Source of the DNA: Albugo candida
Taxonomy: Eukaryota; Oomycota; Peronosporomycetes; Albuginales
Reading direction: 5' to 3'
Assembly: GCA_040437565.1 (NCBI GenBank)
Contig: JBDOQK010000008.1
Location: 496,001 to 560,000, forward strand
DNA: 64,000 nucleotides
Shown: one piece after another, positions 53,627-64,000 of the stretch
How positions within the stretch are numbered: the stretch's first letter is position 1
How the letters are laid out: each line of letters opens with the position of its first letter
Made by a program: the position numbers and the translations under genes
Notes under the pieces: model-generated
Told to the model about the DNA's origin: nothing
The model's database searches: none
The model's input: only the letters and a program-made list of their open reading frames with translations

Positions 53627-55396
53627 TCACAATGTATCTTCTCTCGTCCACTGCAGATTTGTCGGCAGCTGGTTTAGCGTTATTTTAGATGGATGCAGCT
53701 CACCGATCCAGAAATCCGAACCACGTATATGAGCATACACCTCTATGGCGGATATTGCTCGTAGTGAATGGATATCAAGATTTTCAAGCCTTGATTTTTC
53801 ATCGATAATTGCACAATTACAAGCCGGCGATTCGCGATTTGAGTCGATCATCCACACGTATCTTTTCACAGTCGATACTATCAAAACCTCGTGTACAAGA
53901 GCAAGGCATTTCAAGCATTCATTAGTATGATACGTGGCCATGACTATAGTGACAACTTGTCCATAATGGGTCGAGAGGATTCCAGCACTCGACGTCTCGG
54001 GAGTTTTGGGCTTCCAGTATTTGTGCCACCAAGATAATTCTCTCCGAGAATGAGTCGACCCTGCCGATAGCATCTGTTCGGATTGGAGTGGTGTGTCATG
54101 CTCATACATACAAATCTGGTCTGGGACAAACACAAGCTTGTCACACGCATGTTTATTGGGAAACGAGATGCATTCTTTGAAATTTTTCCCTTGGGCGTTT
54201 ATTGTTGCAATAAGCGATGTGATTTTGGAAAGAGGATCCACACGAACTTCAAATGATGACCTCAGACATCTTCTACATTCTTCGACATGCTCGTAATGAT
54301 AGTGAGCCACCAAACAATTACTATAGAAATCCGGAAAGAAATCTTTTTCGTCCTGGGTGGCCACATGCACAAAAATTTGATCTCCAATCGGCGACGGATC
54401 AAACTGTGCTTGATAGTCTTTGTAGCATTTATCAACCAACGTGTTCGCCACACTATAGCAATCCATCCGACAAATATTCCAATTAGTCAAATCCGTTTTA
54501 GAAGCAACCAATATAAATGCGGATGGTTCAAAGAAAGCGTCGACCTTCAACCAGTGCGCAAATCCTACTACAGAACGCTCCAAGCATTTCATGCAGCGGA
54601 GGGTCCGCTCATGACGACTGAGTCCTTCTGAAGAAGTATCCGGTTGTGGCGTAACCTCCAGACAGTAATAGTGCCATATCTGTTGTTTTATACCCAGGAA
54701 TGGCAGCTTCATCCTCAGACGCTTTGCCGAATGACCGGATGTAGATACCCTTTTTTTGTGGACAGCTTTACATAAATCATCTGGGTACTCTGTAATGCCT
54801 AGGTTGCGGCAAACTCGAGTTTTTTCACAGTTTTTGGAAGCAAGTTTCGGGTTAAAATGCAATGTGCGCAGTACGTGAACGAAATAAATCTTTCCCTGTT
54901 TGATAAACAAAAATTCTCCAAGTTTTTTTGAATCCATCACTTCTCTTAGGCAGCTTCTACAATCATCTGTGGCATGCCAGTATAATTGGGTCAGACAAAC
55001 AAATTTCTCTCCTTTTTGTTTCTTCTTAGAAGCGTGTGGTGTCGATTCCGTATGATCAGTAGAGACGGTAACGGGTAATGCCAGTTGGCCGGCACTCAGA
55101 TTGCAACAGACGTCGCTGCAGTGATTCCGCCCACGCTGAAAACCAAGATGCGATGAGGTGACAGTAAATGTAATCCTAAGTGGTTCAATCCTCCTGATAG
55201 ACACTTCCTTGGCTCCTGCGAAAACAAGAAGGCAATGTTGACACTTGGCGTAATTGGAAATGATGATTCCCTTCAGAGATCTCTCACCCTCAGATACTTC
55301 CATGGTGTATTTCAATGAGTAATACTCTCCATAGCATGTATACGAATGATATGCTAAGAGCCAGATAGAAGTGCTTACAAGTGGCAGCGATCGCAT
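53627..55396 (-). CDS. Secreted five-module cysteine-repeat protein, effector candidate
   Basis: Single exon, 589 aa, no family I can name. It opens with a signal peptide (LPLVSTSIWLLAYHSYTCYG, cleavage likely just after) and has no later membrane helix, so it should be secreted. Five modules each begin with CxxCL at residues 52-56, 146-150, 268-272, 374-378 and 494-498, spaced 94-122 residues. Each is followed 28-40 residues later by a second Cys pair (93/97, 190/196, 309/313, 409/418, 526/528). The lead-in is often Tyr/His rich (HYHYEHVEECRRC, YHTNECLKC). Module 1 fits the CX2CX5G pattern described for Albugo CCG secreted proteins (CQHCLLVFAG); the others do not fit it exactly. It lies among gene-poor, rearranged DNA, typical of effectors. 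Host targeting is inference. Confidence 0.85.
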   Translation of the reverse strand: MRSLPLVSTSIWLLAYHSYTCYGEYYSLKYTMEVSEGERSLKGIIISNYAKCQHCLLVFAGAKEVSIRRIEPLRITFTVTSSHLGFQRGRNHCSDVCCNLSAGQLALPVTVSTDHTESTPHASKKKQKGEKFVCLTQLYWHATDDCRSCLREVMDSKKLGEFLFIKQGKIYFVHVLRTLHFNPKLASKNCEKTRVCRNLGITEYPDDLCKAVHKKRVSTSGHSAKRLRMKLPFLGIKQQIWHYYCLEVTPQPDTSSEGLSRHERTLRCMKCLERSVVGFAHWLKVDAFFEPSAFILVASKTDLTNWNICRMDCYSVANTLVDKCYKDYQAQFDPSPIGDQIFVHVATQDEKDFFPDFYSNCLVAHYHYEHVEECRRCLRSSFEVRVDPLSKITSLIATINAQGKNFKECISFPNKHACDKLVFVPDQICMYEHDTPLQSEQMLSAGSTHSRRELSWWHKYWKPKTPETSSAGILSTHYGQVVTIVMATYHTNECLKCLALVHEVLIVSTVKRYVWMIDSNRESPACNCAIIDEKSRLENLDIHSLRAISAIEVYAHIRGSDFWIGELHPSKITLNQLPTNLQWTREDTL

Positions 55397-58300
55397 TGAC
55401 TGAGATCGACAATTAAAAGGTGTAAATGCTGTCCGTTAACTGCTGTTCGTTTTGCAGACTACCAAGTACCTCGACACGTCAAGTCCAATCACTAAATCTA
55501 CTAGTTTCTGTCCAACGGAATGGCTTCTGTTGACACTTTGTTACAAGCTATCGTCTAAACGTAGTCCTCTGATGACGTGGCAACCCTACATAGCCACCCT
55601 TAGGACGTTTACAGTATTCTTGTTACAACACGCTGATTTTGATGAAGGTAGAGGCTCCACTGCCTCGTCTGAGGCTAATGATACGCTAAAACAAGGCAAA
55701 GTGCAAATCGAGAGTCACAAAGACATTGCAAGATTTATGATGGCTAAAAGCAGGTCAAGCATTTACCCGAAGACCAACAGAAGAACTCGTGGTGCTGAAG
55801 GACTACTTGGTAGTCGACAGATTGGCCAGGTGGCTAGACACTTGCTGGGTATCACTCCGTAAGTTGAATCCTTCCTAAATGTGTTTGAGGTGAGCTCAAA
55901 TAGCGGCACTATGAATACCTTGTTTGCCGTTCACTAGCCACGCTGCATGTTTCGTACGTATTCGGACAACTTCATTGTGGCGGGCATTGCCTGTGAATAG
56001 GCTTCATGCGAGAAGCACTTGTTCCCATCTATACGATTATGCGTTGGTCTACTAAGCCCCCTTTGGCCCAAGCCATCAAAATAACAATCTATCGATCGTG
56101 CTGTCGATCGCGAAAATGTAGATATTGCGATTAGCAGCAATAAGCAAACGGACGCGATAGTGGAGTGTTACTCCCACCCATCTCAGAACTCACTAAGCTC
56201 TCAAGATTTAGGCACTGACCATTGCATACCTTGTTGCTGAGATCATAACACTGCTTACAAAACGATAACGAACGAACATGTACGTCGTTCAGGGGGAAAG
56301 TATCGCAGAACAGAGACATTCCTACGAATACTTTTGCACGGCGCTCTTATGTATCGTCTGACCTGGTGAATAGCGGTTTTGAACGGTGGAGCTGAGCTGC
56401 TGACAAGCGGTTCATGGCGCATTACAGAAAAGATCTGCCACAAAAGTCCTAGAATGGTCGAAAAAAAGCAACCGCTCGCGTCGAAAATGTGGTCAAGGAT
56501 CTTAAATCCGAAAATTCTTTCTAAAATCTCAAAGCACATAAGTTGGCACACGCGATACTCACAATAGTCTTTCGCCGTCTCGACGATTCTTCACAAAGCC
56601 AGACAAGAAAATCTAAGCGTCTCTTAAGCATCCCGTAATGATGAATGAGAGGCTTCTTGTACTCGACAATCGTACGTTGGATAAAGTAGCGCATTGGCAA
56701 TTCATAATCAGATTTTTGCTGGTGCAAATCAAAAAGGATAGCGGGTTGAAGAAAATGGCTCAGTGTTCTCTGGAATAGTGGTAACGACCTTTTCATCACT
56801 GCCTCCTACGCGGCAAATGTGCAGCACTGCATATCTCACAGCAAGTCAGCGAGACGAGACTGATAGTTAGTCCATTCATCGTGAGTGTATCCTCGACATT
56901 TATAACTTACATAATGTCTTAGGGCTTGCGGTTAATGCCACCAGATTAATAAATGGGCTCATTTTCATCGCCCATACATTCAGACTCCCTTTTCTTGATT
57001 CCAGAGAAATCAGCTTCACGATCATTCCAAATTCATCACATTCAAAATGCGCGCAAGAGGAAACAGGCGAGTGCTTTCATTATCACTTGAATTACTACGA
57101 AGAACCTCCTGAAGCCTTTTCGTGTCTTTCGAATTGTTTCTGTTCGTCGGATGTTATCAAAGCAATAGTGGCACCATGACATCGTAAATCCCACTCGCAA
57201 TGATTCACGAATAATTTGTCCTGAGCTCAATCAGCACCTCACAAATCGACTCATCTGCTAATGTTCAGGAATAAAACAAAGCTCTTTGAATCGATTCAAT
57301 TCAGATTTCGCTCGAAATAGTGGAGCAAGACCGTATTGAAGCGAGCACATCCTTCTCGGTGGAAACAAGCATTCGAAATGTGGATCTGAGGGATTGGAGG
57401 TATAAATTTTTCGATTTTAGATTTGCTACAACGTCGTCAGCGCTAATTGAGCAATCAGTTCAATTCCTCTACGACCAAGTACTAAATTTATTTTCAAGCT
57501 TCTTTTCGTTCTAAATTGTGCATGCAATTGATGATTATCATGAGCGAGCCTTTACACTTGTCCGCTTTAGCCTGAAGATCCTATCATGGTATGTGTCTGG
57601 TGCTTAGTGTTGTTCTCAGAAGTGCTTTTTTGTATGCCCTGGGTGAAAGGCAAGGATTGACTATATCTTGGATGTCAAATCATCCTAAAATTGCCATCCA
57701 CTCATGGCTTGAAGATGGTACAATGCTAGAGCTGAATGGCTACAAAACCTCTCTTGAATTCTACAAAAACATTATAAATTACACTTGCCAGTTTATTTTG
57801 AGTATACATTAGCTGACTAACAAGCCCGCGACAAATCAGAGCTGCTTGACATAATACTTCGCATAACATATCTTTTAGTATACTTAAACTCGAGCTTGTT
57901 GGGTTTCACAAGCTCTGCACATTCATTGGATTGAAGCAGACAATATGGAGACACGCACAACTCTCAATCAGTATCATTCCACAACTAGCAAATTGTATTA
58001 TAATAAGTTGAATGTGCATGTTTATGTGCAGGTATTTTCTATCAAAAGTATGTATCAGTACTATTATAATAGTACTTCGATATTGAGGGTGCCTGCTCGA
58101 CCTATCCATGTCCTCTTCATGTTCTATTCATGTCCTATCCATATTAGGCAAGTTTTCATGCTTCATGACTGTCTTCTACAGAAAATGTTGGTGGATCCAG
58201 ATGTATCCTTGAGTATGGCTTGGGAAAAGATCTGAATAAATGTAATCAATCACTTGTCTTCTCATATTTCGAGTTGAAGCAGTGCAGTTCATCGATGAGA

Positions 58301-58918
58301 GTCAGTTAGGAGACTGCTGTTTTCTCGTTGCATCTATCGCTCAAAAATTCTTATTGGACCAGAAGTGAATCTGAATACAGGCTAATGTCAGAGAGACTGT
58401 GCACAAAAACGAATCGTAGGCACCAATTATATGTTTTATCACGAACATCAAAATGCATGCAGACAGGTCCAGGAAGCAAAGCTAATTATTATCGTATGGC
58501 ACATCCGCTCTCTTAGGCCTAAACTTCAAGAAGCATTTTTCTCAGTTTTCTTGTAGAAAACATGTAAGCACGTGAAATCTTTCGAGATTGTCTATCTCAT
58601 CGCAATTGCGAGCAGGCATCAAATGTTTACTATTTATCACGCATCAGCGCAATCGATAGTTTCAATTTGGCAGTCGGTCGGTTGCTGCTTCAACGAAAGA
58701 AATAGTCGTAAATCTTAACGCAGATGTAAGGAACCACAAGTCAAATTGCCTTCTGTTGTCGGCGACGGTGTCAAAAGTGTCATTATCACTTCATTGAAGA
58801 GATTCTGTCGATGATTACTGAATGCGGATACTTTTTGATGCCCAGCAAAAAGTTAGTGCTTAAGGTGAAAGCTTAATATGACTTCTGTGCAGGTTCATGT
58901 GGCCACATCAATTACGCC
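55397..58918. other. Gene-poor 3.5-kb stretch with unresolved coding-like pieces
   Basis: Several frames look partly protein-like but give no complete gene. These are 55452-55862 (+, preceded by an acceptor-like TTGCAG, no ATG at the start), 56521-56799 (-, 92 codons), 57320-57514 (+) and 57591-57812 (+). The most interesting piece, 56871-57179, is listed separately. Short imperfect CATGTCCTAT-type repeats occur at about 58105-58145. Confidence 0.4.
56871..57179 (+). pseudogene. Cysteine-rich exon or relic, possibly of the repeat family
   Basis: Open for 102 codons without any Met. The translation is strongly protein-like (LINGLIFIAHTFRLPFLDSR, then EISFTIIPNSSHSKCAQEET, then ECFHYHLNYYEEPPEAF and SCLSNCFCSSD). 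The order of a beta-type stretch, a Cys pair, an HYHxxYYE-like segment and a further Cys cluster resembles a module border in the secreted protein at 53627-55396 (HYHYEHVEECRRCL). A good intron-like GTGAGT...TTAG at about 56881-56922 precedes it, but the upstream exon would contain a stop. It is either an internal exon of an unrecognised gene or a relic. Confidence 0.35.
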
Positions 58919-59568
58919 ATGGTGCAACTGCGCAAGCTGATGGGCACCCAATCCGAAGGATGTTTTGAATGTATGTATACGAAGCACAAGACGCAAAAGC
59001 GGAAGATATGGCATGATGGTTACATCCAACTAAACGCAATGTCTCGAAAGGTGCAATTGTACGAGGCTGTACCGCCGAATGGTAAAATTGTACATTTCTT
59101 TTTCAAACACCGATACTTATCTGCCCAAATAGCCGCGTTGGTCGAAGAAGGGACTTTGACGGTATATCAATGGGATCGCGGTAATGAGGAATACATATCG
59201 CTGACAAAGTAATGCTACACTACCAAGGCTACAGCACACTAAAAAGCTTCGTGCCAGGCATCTAATAGATATCCTGAACTTTGATCAAGTAACAAACAAT
59301 GGGATGAACTGTAACACTCAAAAGCCTCACTATACAAAACTTCACGATATTACACCATCTAATAAGCAAAAGAAGCAGCGGTATGATGATCCAATTTTGG
59401 ACACCAATGGTTTCATTGACATTTCCAAAATCACAACTACGAGCTGGACGAAGAAGCAGCCGCAAAAGCGTAAATCAGGTACCGTTACCTCATTCTACTG
59501 TGTCTTTTATACGACTATAATATTCTGATTAGTTGCCGAAATTCAAGAATTTCTTGCCAGCATTTGAG
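58919..59568 (+). CDS. ZGRF1/DUF2439-domain protein
   Basis: Three exons (58919-59208, 59258-59478, 59534-59568) keep phase and give 181 aa. The N-terminal 95 residues match the domain found at the start of ZGRF1 helicases and in fungal DUF2439 proteins: FECMYTKHKTQKRKIWHDGY, then a short strand with RKVQLYEAVPPNGK. These domains are linked to DNA-repair proteins. The rest is basic and disordered (KKQPQKRKS), with a short terminal helix EIQEFLASI. No helicase domain follows, so this is a stand-alone domain form. The ATG at 58919 is 15 codons ahead of the domain; an earlier exon is possible. Confidence 0.72.
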
Positions 59569-59876
59569 TTCTCTGCGATGCACCAGGACCACGAGCCTCG
59601 AATTAAAGATTGCATCCACTAGCAAACCTATTGGAATCTTAACTTCCCATCACAAATCTTCTTTTTCAGCAATATTCAAATTCATGATTTCATCATATTA
59701 TTTTTTTTTGACAAAAAGAATACTTCTTAGAGCCCAAAATCGAACCATTTTTGCAGCTTCAGCGATATCATTCGAAATTGCAATAACGATAATAGAACGC
59801 CAATTCGACCTGCATTCGTTGGATTGGCTAATTATACACAATCTAATTCGTAAAAACCAATCACATCCGCTCAGCA
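59569..59876. promoter_or_regulatory. Spacer with ATTGGCTAAT element
   Basis: Upstream of the 147-aa gene. The decamer ATTGGCTAAT (reverse of ATTAGCCAAT) lies at 59823-59832, 45 bp before the ATG, and a CCAAT follows at about 59858-59862. Both fit a CCAAT-type promoter. Confidence 0.5.
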
Positions 59877-60385
59877 ATGGACAATTACCCGAGCATCAAA
59901 GCCATTGCGCACCTTCAAGAAGTGAGTTTATTATGGTGTTTCCTGCCGTTTAGATATTCTCATATACTTCTTTTTGTGACATCAAGCTTTTCCTCAATGG
60001 AAAGTTGGATCCAGATCTGGAAAAACTGAAGAGAAACCCGCAATTTCGCAGCAAATATGTCTCTCTTCGACAGCATTGCGATGCCACACTACAGAATCTA
60101 CGAAGAGCACAACACGCATCCGATGCATCCGGATCGCAATTTGATCAAGACATCAACGTCTCCTTGAACGCGTATCTTTCCAATCTGTCGTGCGTCGCCA
60201 ACATTTTATGCCCAAACATATACAAAGCGTGGGCGGATTGTGTGACGCAATCGTTAGATTTTGAAGAATCATTCGATCAGTGTGGACTGAAGAAGCGAAT
60301 GCTTGAAAGGTGCTTACGATCTGAGACTGAAAGCATGTTGGGAGTGATTCAGCATTCTCAATCATATCCGCGACCAGAAGATTGA
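59877..60385 (+). CDS. Small conserved protein with CHCH-like Cys-x9-Cys motif
   Basis: Two exons (59877-59921, 59987-60385) give 147 aa; the start MDNYPSIKAIAHLQE comes from exon 1. I do not recognise a named family. The C-terminal half has KAWADCVTQSLDFEESFDQC followed by CGLKKRMLERCLRSE, that is, a Cys-x13-Cys that runs into a Cys-x9-Cys helix-turn-helix. This resembles the disulfide helical hairpins of small mitochondrial intermembrane-space proteins, but the first pair does not have the classical x9 spacing, so the comparison is tentative. The gene converges with delta-COP, only 53 bp between stops. A decayed copy exists at 51795-52210. Confidence 0.72.
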
Positions 60386-60438
60386 GATGACAAAAGCTTC
60401 CTTTCAACGTTTTATATTTTTTGTTTACGATCAATCTC

Positions 60439-62471
60439 TTAAGAGATTTGGTACGCTTCAGTAGACAAGAGTTTATCAAATCCAAAATCGATTTTGGACG
60501 AGTGCTCATCGGCATGGAAAACTGCTTCCACATCGACATCACAGTACACGTTTCGCGAAAAGAATGATACTGTCACAGGAAAGAATCCATCCATGTTGCT
60601 GCCATGAATGCTAAACTCTAAAGTACCCGAGCTGTTTCTGCAATGCATATTAGACGCAGATTCTGACTGATTGAATGCATTATTCACGTACGACGAATCA
60701 ATACAATCCAAATGCCATAGCAATGCTCCATCCGAAGGTTTGTGTCGGTACTGACCGTCGATATGAGCGATTTGAGGCCCCTCGCTGGATCCAAGAGGAA
60801 TAAGTATATCGACATTTTCAAGCTTCATTTCTGGGCGCTCCATCGAGTATTCCATGCTGACATTTATCTGAGCGACAAATATGAGTATATTAGACAGATC
60901 GTGGAATGCCCAGAGACAAACCAGACCTTTCCGCCGCTTTCTTCTTCAGGCCAGCAAGTGATGTTCAGCGGTAAATACGATTCATCCTGTGTCTTGAAGC
61001 TCCAACGAAGAACGCCCACACGACTGGATGGAAACGATTTGCTCGAATCCTGATGCAAAACATGTGATAATCAATATAATCAAAAGCATTGAAACCAGGT
61101 CATACTTTGAGCCCTAGAATGCTGTCTTGGTCAAATAGTTTCTTGTCGACTTTTGGATGCGTCTGATATGAAAAGCGGACGTCAGAATCATTTTGACCCG
61201 AAACGATAAAATACGAAACCTGAACGGTAATTTCGCTTGAAGGTAATGCCCGTAGACGGAGTCGACATCGCCCGCTTGCTGGGTCATTTACCGTCACAAA
61301 TAAACTGCCTTTAATCTCGAGTTGTTCCATATTGCCTTCTCGTGTCAGCTGGACTGCAATCTTCTCCTCTACAACTATGCCAACAGGATCCTTGCTCACT
61401 GCAACTAGAGTTCGATTCAGTATACTTAAAAATGCAATAGAGGCACGAGACGACCTTGTGGTTGAGGTACCACAACGGCATCCACGGGAGCGCTCATTTG
61501 TGGAACGGCTTTGAGATCGTCTTCAGCCGCCATCGCATCCAAAAAGCTTTTACCCGATTTGGAGCCTGATCCTCCAAGCTTCATACCGAGCGATTTTGCT
61601 GCATTCGATCTTTCCTGTTCCACTCTATTACTCGCACTATACGGCGAAGTAGGTGCCGGTGAGGAAGACGAGAAGCTACTGCTCATTCCACCCATAGCTC
61701 GTGGAGAATCCGATCCAAAGCCACTTCCAAATGAAGTTTGACCGTACGAACTACTCAATCCAGCACGTTCCAATCGTGCACGTTCCCGTTGTTCCTCCTT
61801 GATCCTTATTGTATGACGTTTCATATCGTCTTTTGCGGCAGCTCGCTTGCTTTCCATAATCATATTTTGCAGCTTTTCTTCATGCGACTCCATTTCCATA
61901 TTGATACGAATTTGCTGGAGAGTGATATTTTCCGAATGACCTCCTGCGGAAATCAGTTCGTCAAACCCAAATACCAACTCAAACTGTTTTTCTCGAACAG
62001 CAGATTCACTCAAAGATCCACAGATATCAGGAATCAACTTGGCTAGGATCTGTATCGTATGCAGATCTTCCATTATATTACTCGTTTTGTTTGTAATGAG
62101 CAATACAAAGTAGTTTTCCAGAGGCTGGTAGACATATCGAACGCTTTCTGTATCAATAAAAGTATGCTCTCGCTGGCCGCTAGAAAGGAGCTTGGGGAAG
62201 GCTGTCAAAAGACCCTGAGAGTCGCAAACGATCAGCAGTGAGACTCCAAGGAGCAACAATTCAAACCTCAATTCGAATTCGTGTGATTTCCACAAATTGT
62301 CGAGCAACAAGCACTGACAGATAATTGTCAGCGTTTTAATAGAAGCCGCAGATATATGGAGTACCTTTGCCATTTCGAGTAAGAAGAGCAGCAGATAGAA
62401 CAACCTACGCGTGCATTATCGAGATAAATTAATATAGGGAGACAGCACGGGTAATATCGGTTGAATACCAT
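60439..62471 (-). CDS. ARCN1: Coatomer subunit delta (delta-COP, archain)
   Basis: delta-COP is part of the F-subcomplex of COPI, which forms Golgi-to-ER retrograde vesicles. Seven coding exons keep phase: 62469-62471 (only the ATG), 62365-62404, 62267-62313, 61455-62214, 61106-61398, 60927-61049 and 60439-60867, giving 564 aa. The longin domain starts VVLSAALLTRNGKVLVARQF and continues LLTAFPKLLSSG and SVRYVYQPLENYFVLLITNK. A charged helix and a Ser/Gly-rich linker (SSSFSSSSPAPTSPYSA) lead to the mu-homology domain from about residue 290 (VVEEKIAVQLTREG, then RWSFKTQDESYLPLNITCW). The N-terminus is invisible to simple ORF calling because of three short introns. Confidence 0.95.
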
Positions 62472-62736
62472 GATTCACAACAGAGCAAATATTTCCAATA
62501 TGAGCACAATGAGCGATAGAATCGAGCGCGTATGGCGACAGTGGCGCTTCTTAGTTTAAAAGTAGGGGTTATTAATTAGAGCTGTTACATATAGTGTGGA
62601 AGACATCAAAGCAGACAATGTTGCAGTTGCAGCAACAAGCGCGCGAGTGTGATGACACAACACTTTGCTTTCAGACAGCATTAATGACGCAGAGATAGAC
62701 ACTTTGTATGCGAGCATCATTTATATCGGAACGACT

Positions 62737-64000
62737 TTATAAATTTGATGGCAGTGATTCGACAGCTGCCATATCTTCCACTTTTTCACCATTCACAACA
62801 TATTCGAGCTTTACACGCATAAGAACAGGTTTCTGCACATAAATACACATTCATGAACAGAATAACCGAATAATCGATAACTTGCGAACCTGCGAATGCA
62901 TCGTATTTTGTATTTTAACCATTTGCGTAACAGCAGAAATTGTGTTTGCAGGAAGTACTGAGCCGCTGGGAGGTTCCATCTTCAGTTTTATATATTTGGG
63001 AAATGCTGCGAGAAATACAAATTGGTCTACTTGAAATGAGTTTCTGTTGCTGAAGATCGCTCGAATAAAAGTGACGGATGGATCGTCTGTGTTCGGCTTG
63101 ACGGGTGTAAGATCCATTATGATGCCATTTTTGTCGTATCCGCGCACCGTACCACTCGGTAAAGACGGCTCCGATACGCGCAATTGTATTGGAGTGCTGG
63201 ATGCAGATTTTTGGGAAGTGGATACCGTTAAATCAAGAAGACCTCCCAGTAAATCCGTGCTGTCCGATTTGACTACTGGAACTGGTGCTACAACGACTGG
63301 AGCTGGAGGCAATGTGGGAGCTACGGAATCTTGAGATGCACCTAACGAAAAGATATCGCTGAGAAGGTCGACTGTGTTAGAAGGTGCAACAGATCCATTT
63401 TGTGACTCCTGTTGTTCTGAGGCTGAGGCTGGAGTTGTACTTTGACCTCCTCCGAAGATATCATCCAGATCCAGCAGATTGGGTGCTGTATCAGCTACTT
63501 TCTGGGAGAATGAGTCTGTATGTCGTGGGATACTATCGTCTTCTAGAAGATCTGTTGTGGTGGCAGTGAGACCACTACCGACAGTCGATAGTCGTGTGTC
63601 TCGATCTCGAAACTTGGCAATGTCGATAGGCGGCATATTGGCGAGAATCGAAGGGCGTAGAGCTGCCCAATGCTGCTCCCCTAAGATAGTATACTCACAG
63701 GATCGTTGCTGTAACTCCACCAACATGGACGTGCTGTAGGTACTAATGATCGCTTGAAGCCTCACAATCTGCTCGGTATCGTTGAATCTTGTGGTCAGCT
63801 TCACGCAAGCGTTCAAGAGATACGCTCGGGTCACATCGGTGGTCGTATGATGCCGTAAAATACGATAGAAGAGATCAATTACTTGACTCTCTATGACGGT
63901 TTTCTTGGATGCAGAAACATCTTCGTCTTTCGAGCAAAACCCGAGCATTAAATTTCCGTATTCGCCAATACACCAGACGCCCACTTGCACGAGAGACAGC
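62737..64000 (-). CDS. AP1G1: AP-1 complex subunit gamma, 3' part (runs off the window)
   Basis: AP-1 gamma is the large adaptin of the clathrin adaptor at the trans-Golgi network and endosomes. Two exons are seen: 62890 to beyond 64000, and 62737-62832. The visible part begins inside the trunk (VGVWCIGEYGNLML), continues with helical repeats, then a hinge with a clathrin box (NLLDLDDIFGG) and further acidic DLL repeats, then the gamma-ear (GYDKNGIIMDLTPVKP, VFLAAFPKYIKLKMEPPSG). The final exon supplies KPVLMRVKLEYVVNGEKV and the end. The trunk's N-terminal part lies outside the window. The delta-COP ATG is 265 bp away on the same strand. Confidence 0.95.

Noticed and set aside
55452-55862. 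136-codon plus-strand frame
   Set aside because: Begins at a TTG next to an acceptor-like site, but no upstream exon was found and no family is recognisable.
1-64000. CRISPR arrays, rRNA or tRNA genes, intact viral or LTR elements
   Set aside because: No regularly spaced repeats, rRNA cores, convincing tRNA arms, or viral or LTR-type parts were seen by eye.

Overview
The window looks like nuclear DNA of a flagellated stramenopile, most likely an oomycete, and possibly an Albugo-type white-rust pathogen. Genes are dense and lie on both strands. Introns are GT-AG and mostly 41-75 nt long. Two flagellar central-apparatus/axoneme genes (CFAP54, CFAP57) are present, and there is a secreted multi-cysteine protein with CxxC modules that recalls Albugo secreted-effector candidates. 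The species is an inference; the eukaryotic nature and gene families are read directly.

Layout: 0.7-4.4 kb exocyst Sec15 (-); 4.8-6.7 kb cytosolic HSP70 (-) with heat-shock-type elements upstream; 7.5-9.1 kb SCP2-like protein (+); 9.3-11.0 kb a compact Acinus with SAP, RRM and RSB motif (+); 11.1-12.9 kb a conserved protein of unknown function (+); 12.9-15.0 kb a four-PH-domain protein (-); 15.8-17.4 kb WDR55 (+); 17.7-21.1 kb cGMP-dependent-type protein kinase (+); 21.2-29.6 kb CFAP54 (+, one 8.3-kb exon); 29.7-31.1 kb eIF2 gamma (-), divergent from CFAP57 (+) at 31.4-35.8 kb; 36.4-39.4 kb TEX10/Ipi1 (+); 39.8-40.4 kb a FAR1/Mutator-type transposon remnant; 41.2-42.5 kb GMPPA (+); 42.7-43.3 kb a RING-H2 protein (-) and 43.5-44.0 kb an unknown protein (-); a roughly 3-kb gene-poor stretch; 47.2-49.5 kb membrane-anchored M14 carboxypeptidase (-); 51.8-52.7 kb a decayed copy of the 59.9-60.9 kb region; 53.6-55.4 kb the secreted five-module cysteine-repeat protein (-); a 3.5-kb gene-poor stretch with a related-looking cysteine-rich fragment; 58.9-59.6 kb a ZGRF1/DUF2439-type protein (+); 59.9-60.4 kb a small cysteine-motif protein (+); 60.4-62.5 kb delta-COP (-); and 62.7 kb to the edge, the 3' part of AP-1 gamma (-).

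The assembly needs care. There are nine gaps of exactly 100 N. In eight of them the sequence right of the gap repeats the sequence left of it (32 to 1815 bp), so these are unmerged overlapping contig ends and not biological duplications. They make the kinase look as if it has extra catalytic segments, break the CFAP57 frame, and create a false second carboxypeptidase. Removing each overlap plus its 100 N restores exact codon phase in WDR55, the kinase and CFAP57. One overlap (in Sec15) differs at about a dozen positions, suggesting two haplotypes.

Most genes are core housekeeping functions: vesicle traffic (Sec15, delta-COP, AP-1 gamma), RNA and ribosome biology (Acinus, eIF2 gamma, WDR55, TEX10), sugar-nucleotide supply (GMPPA) and motility (CFAP54, CFAP57, with the kinase beside CFAP54). 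The accessory part is 44-59 kb, where the secreted cysteine-repeat protein, its possible fragments and the decayed duplication sit. That is the most likely place for something undescribed.
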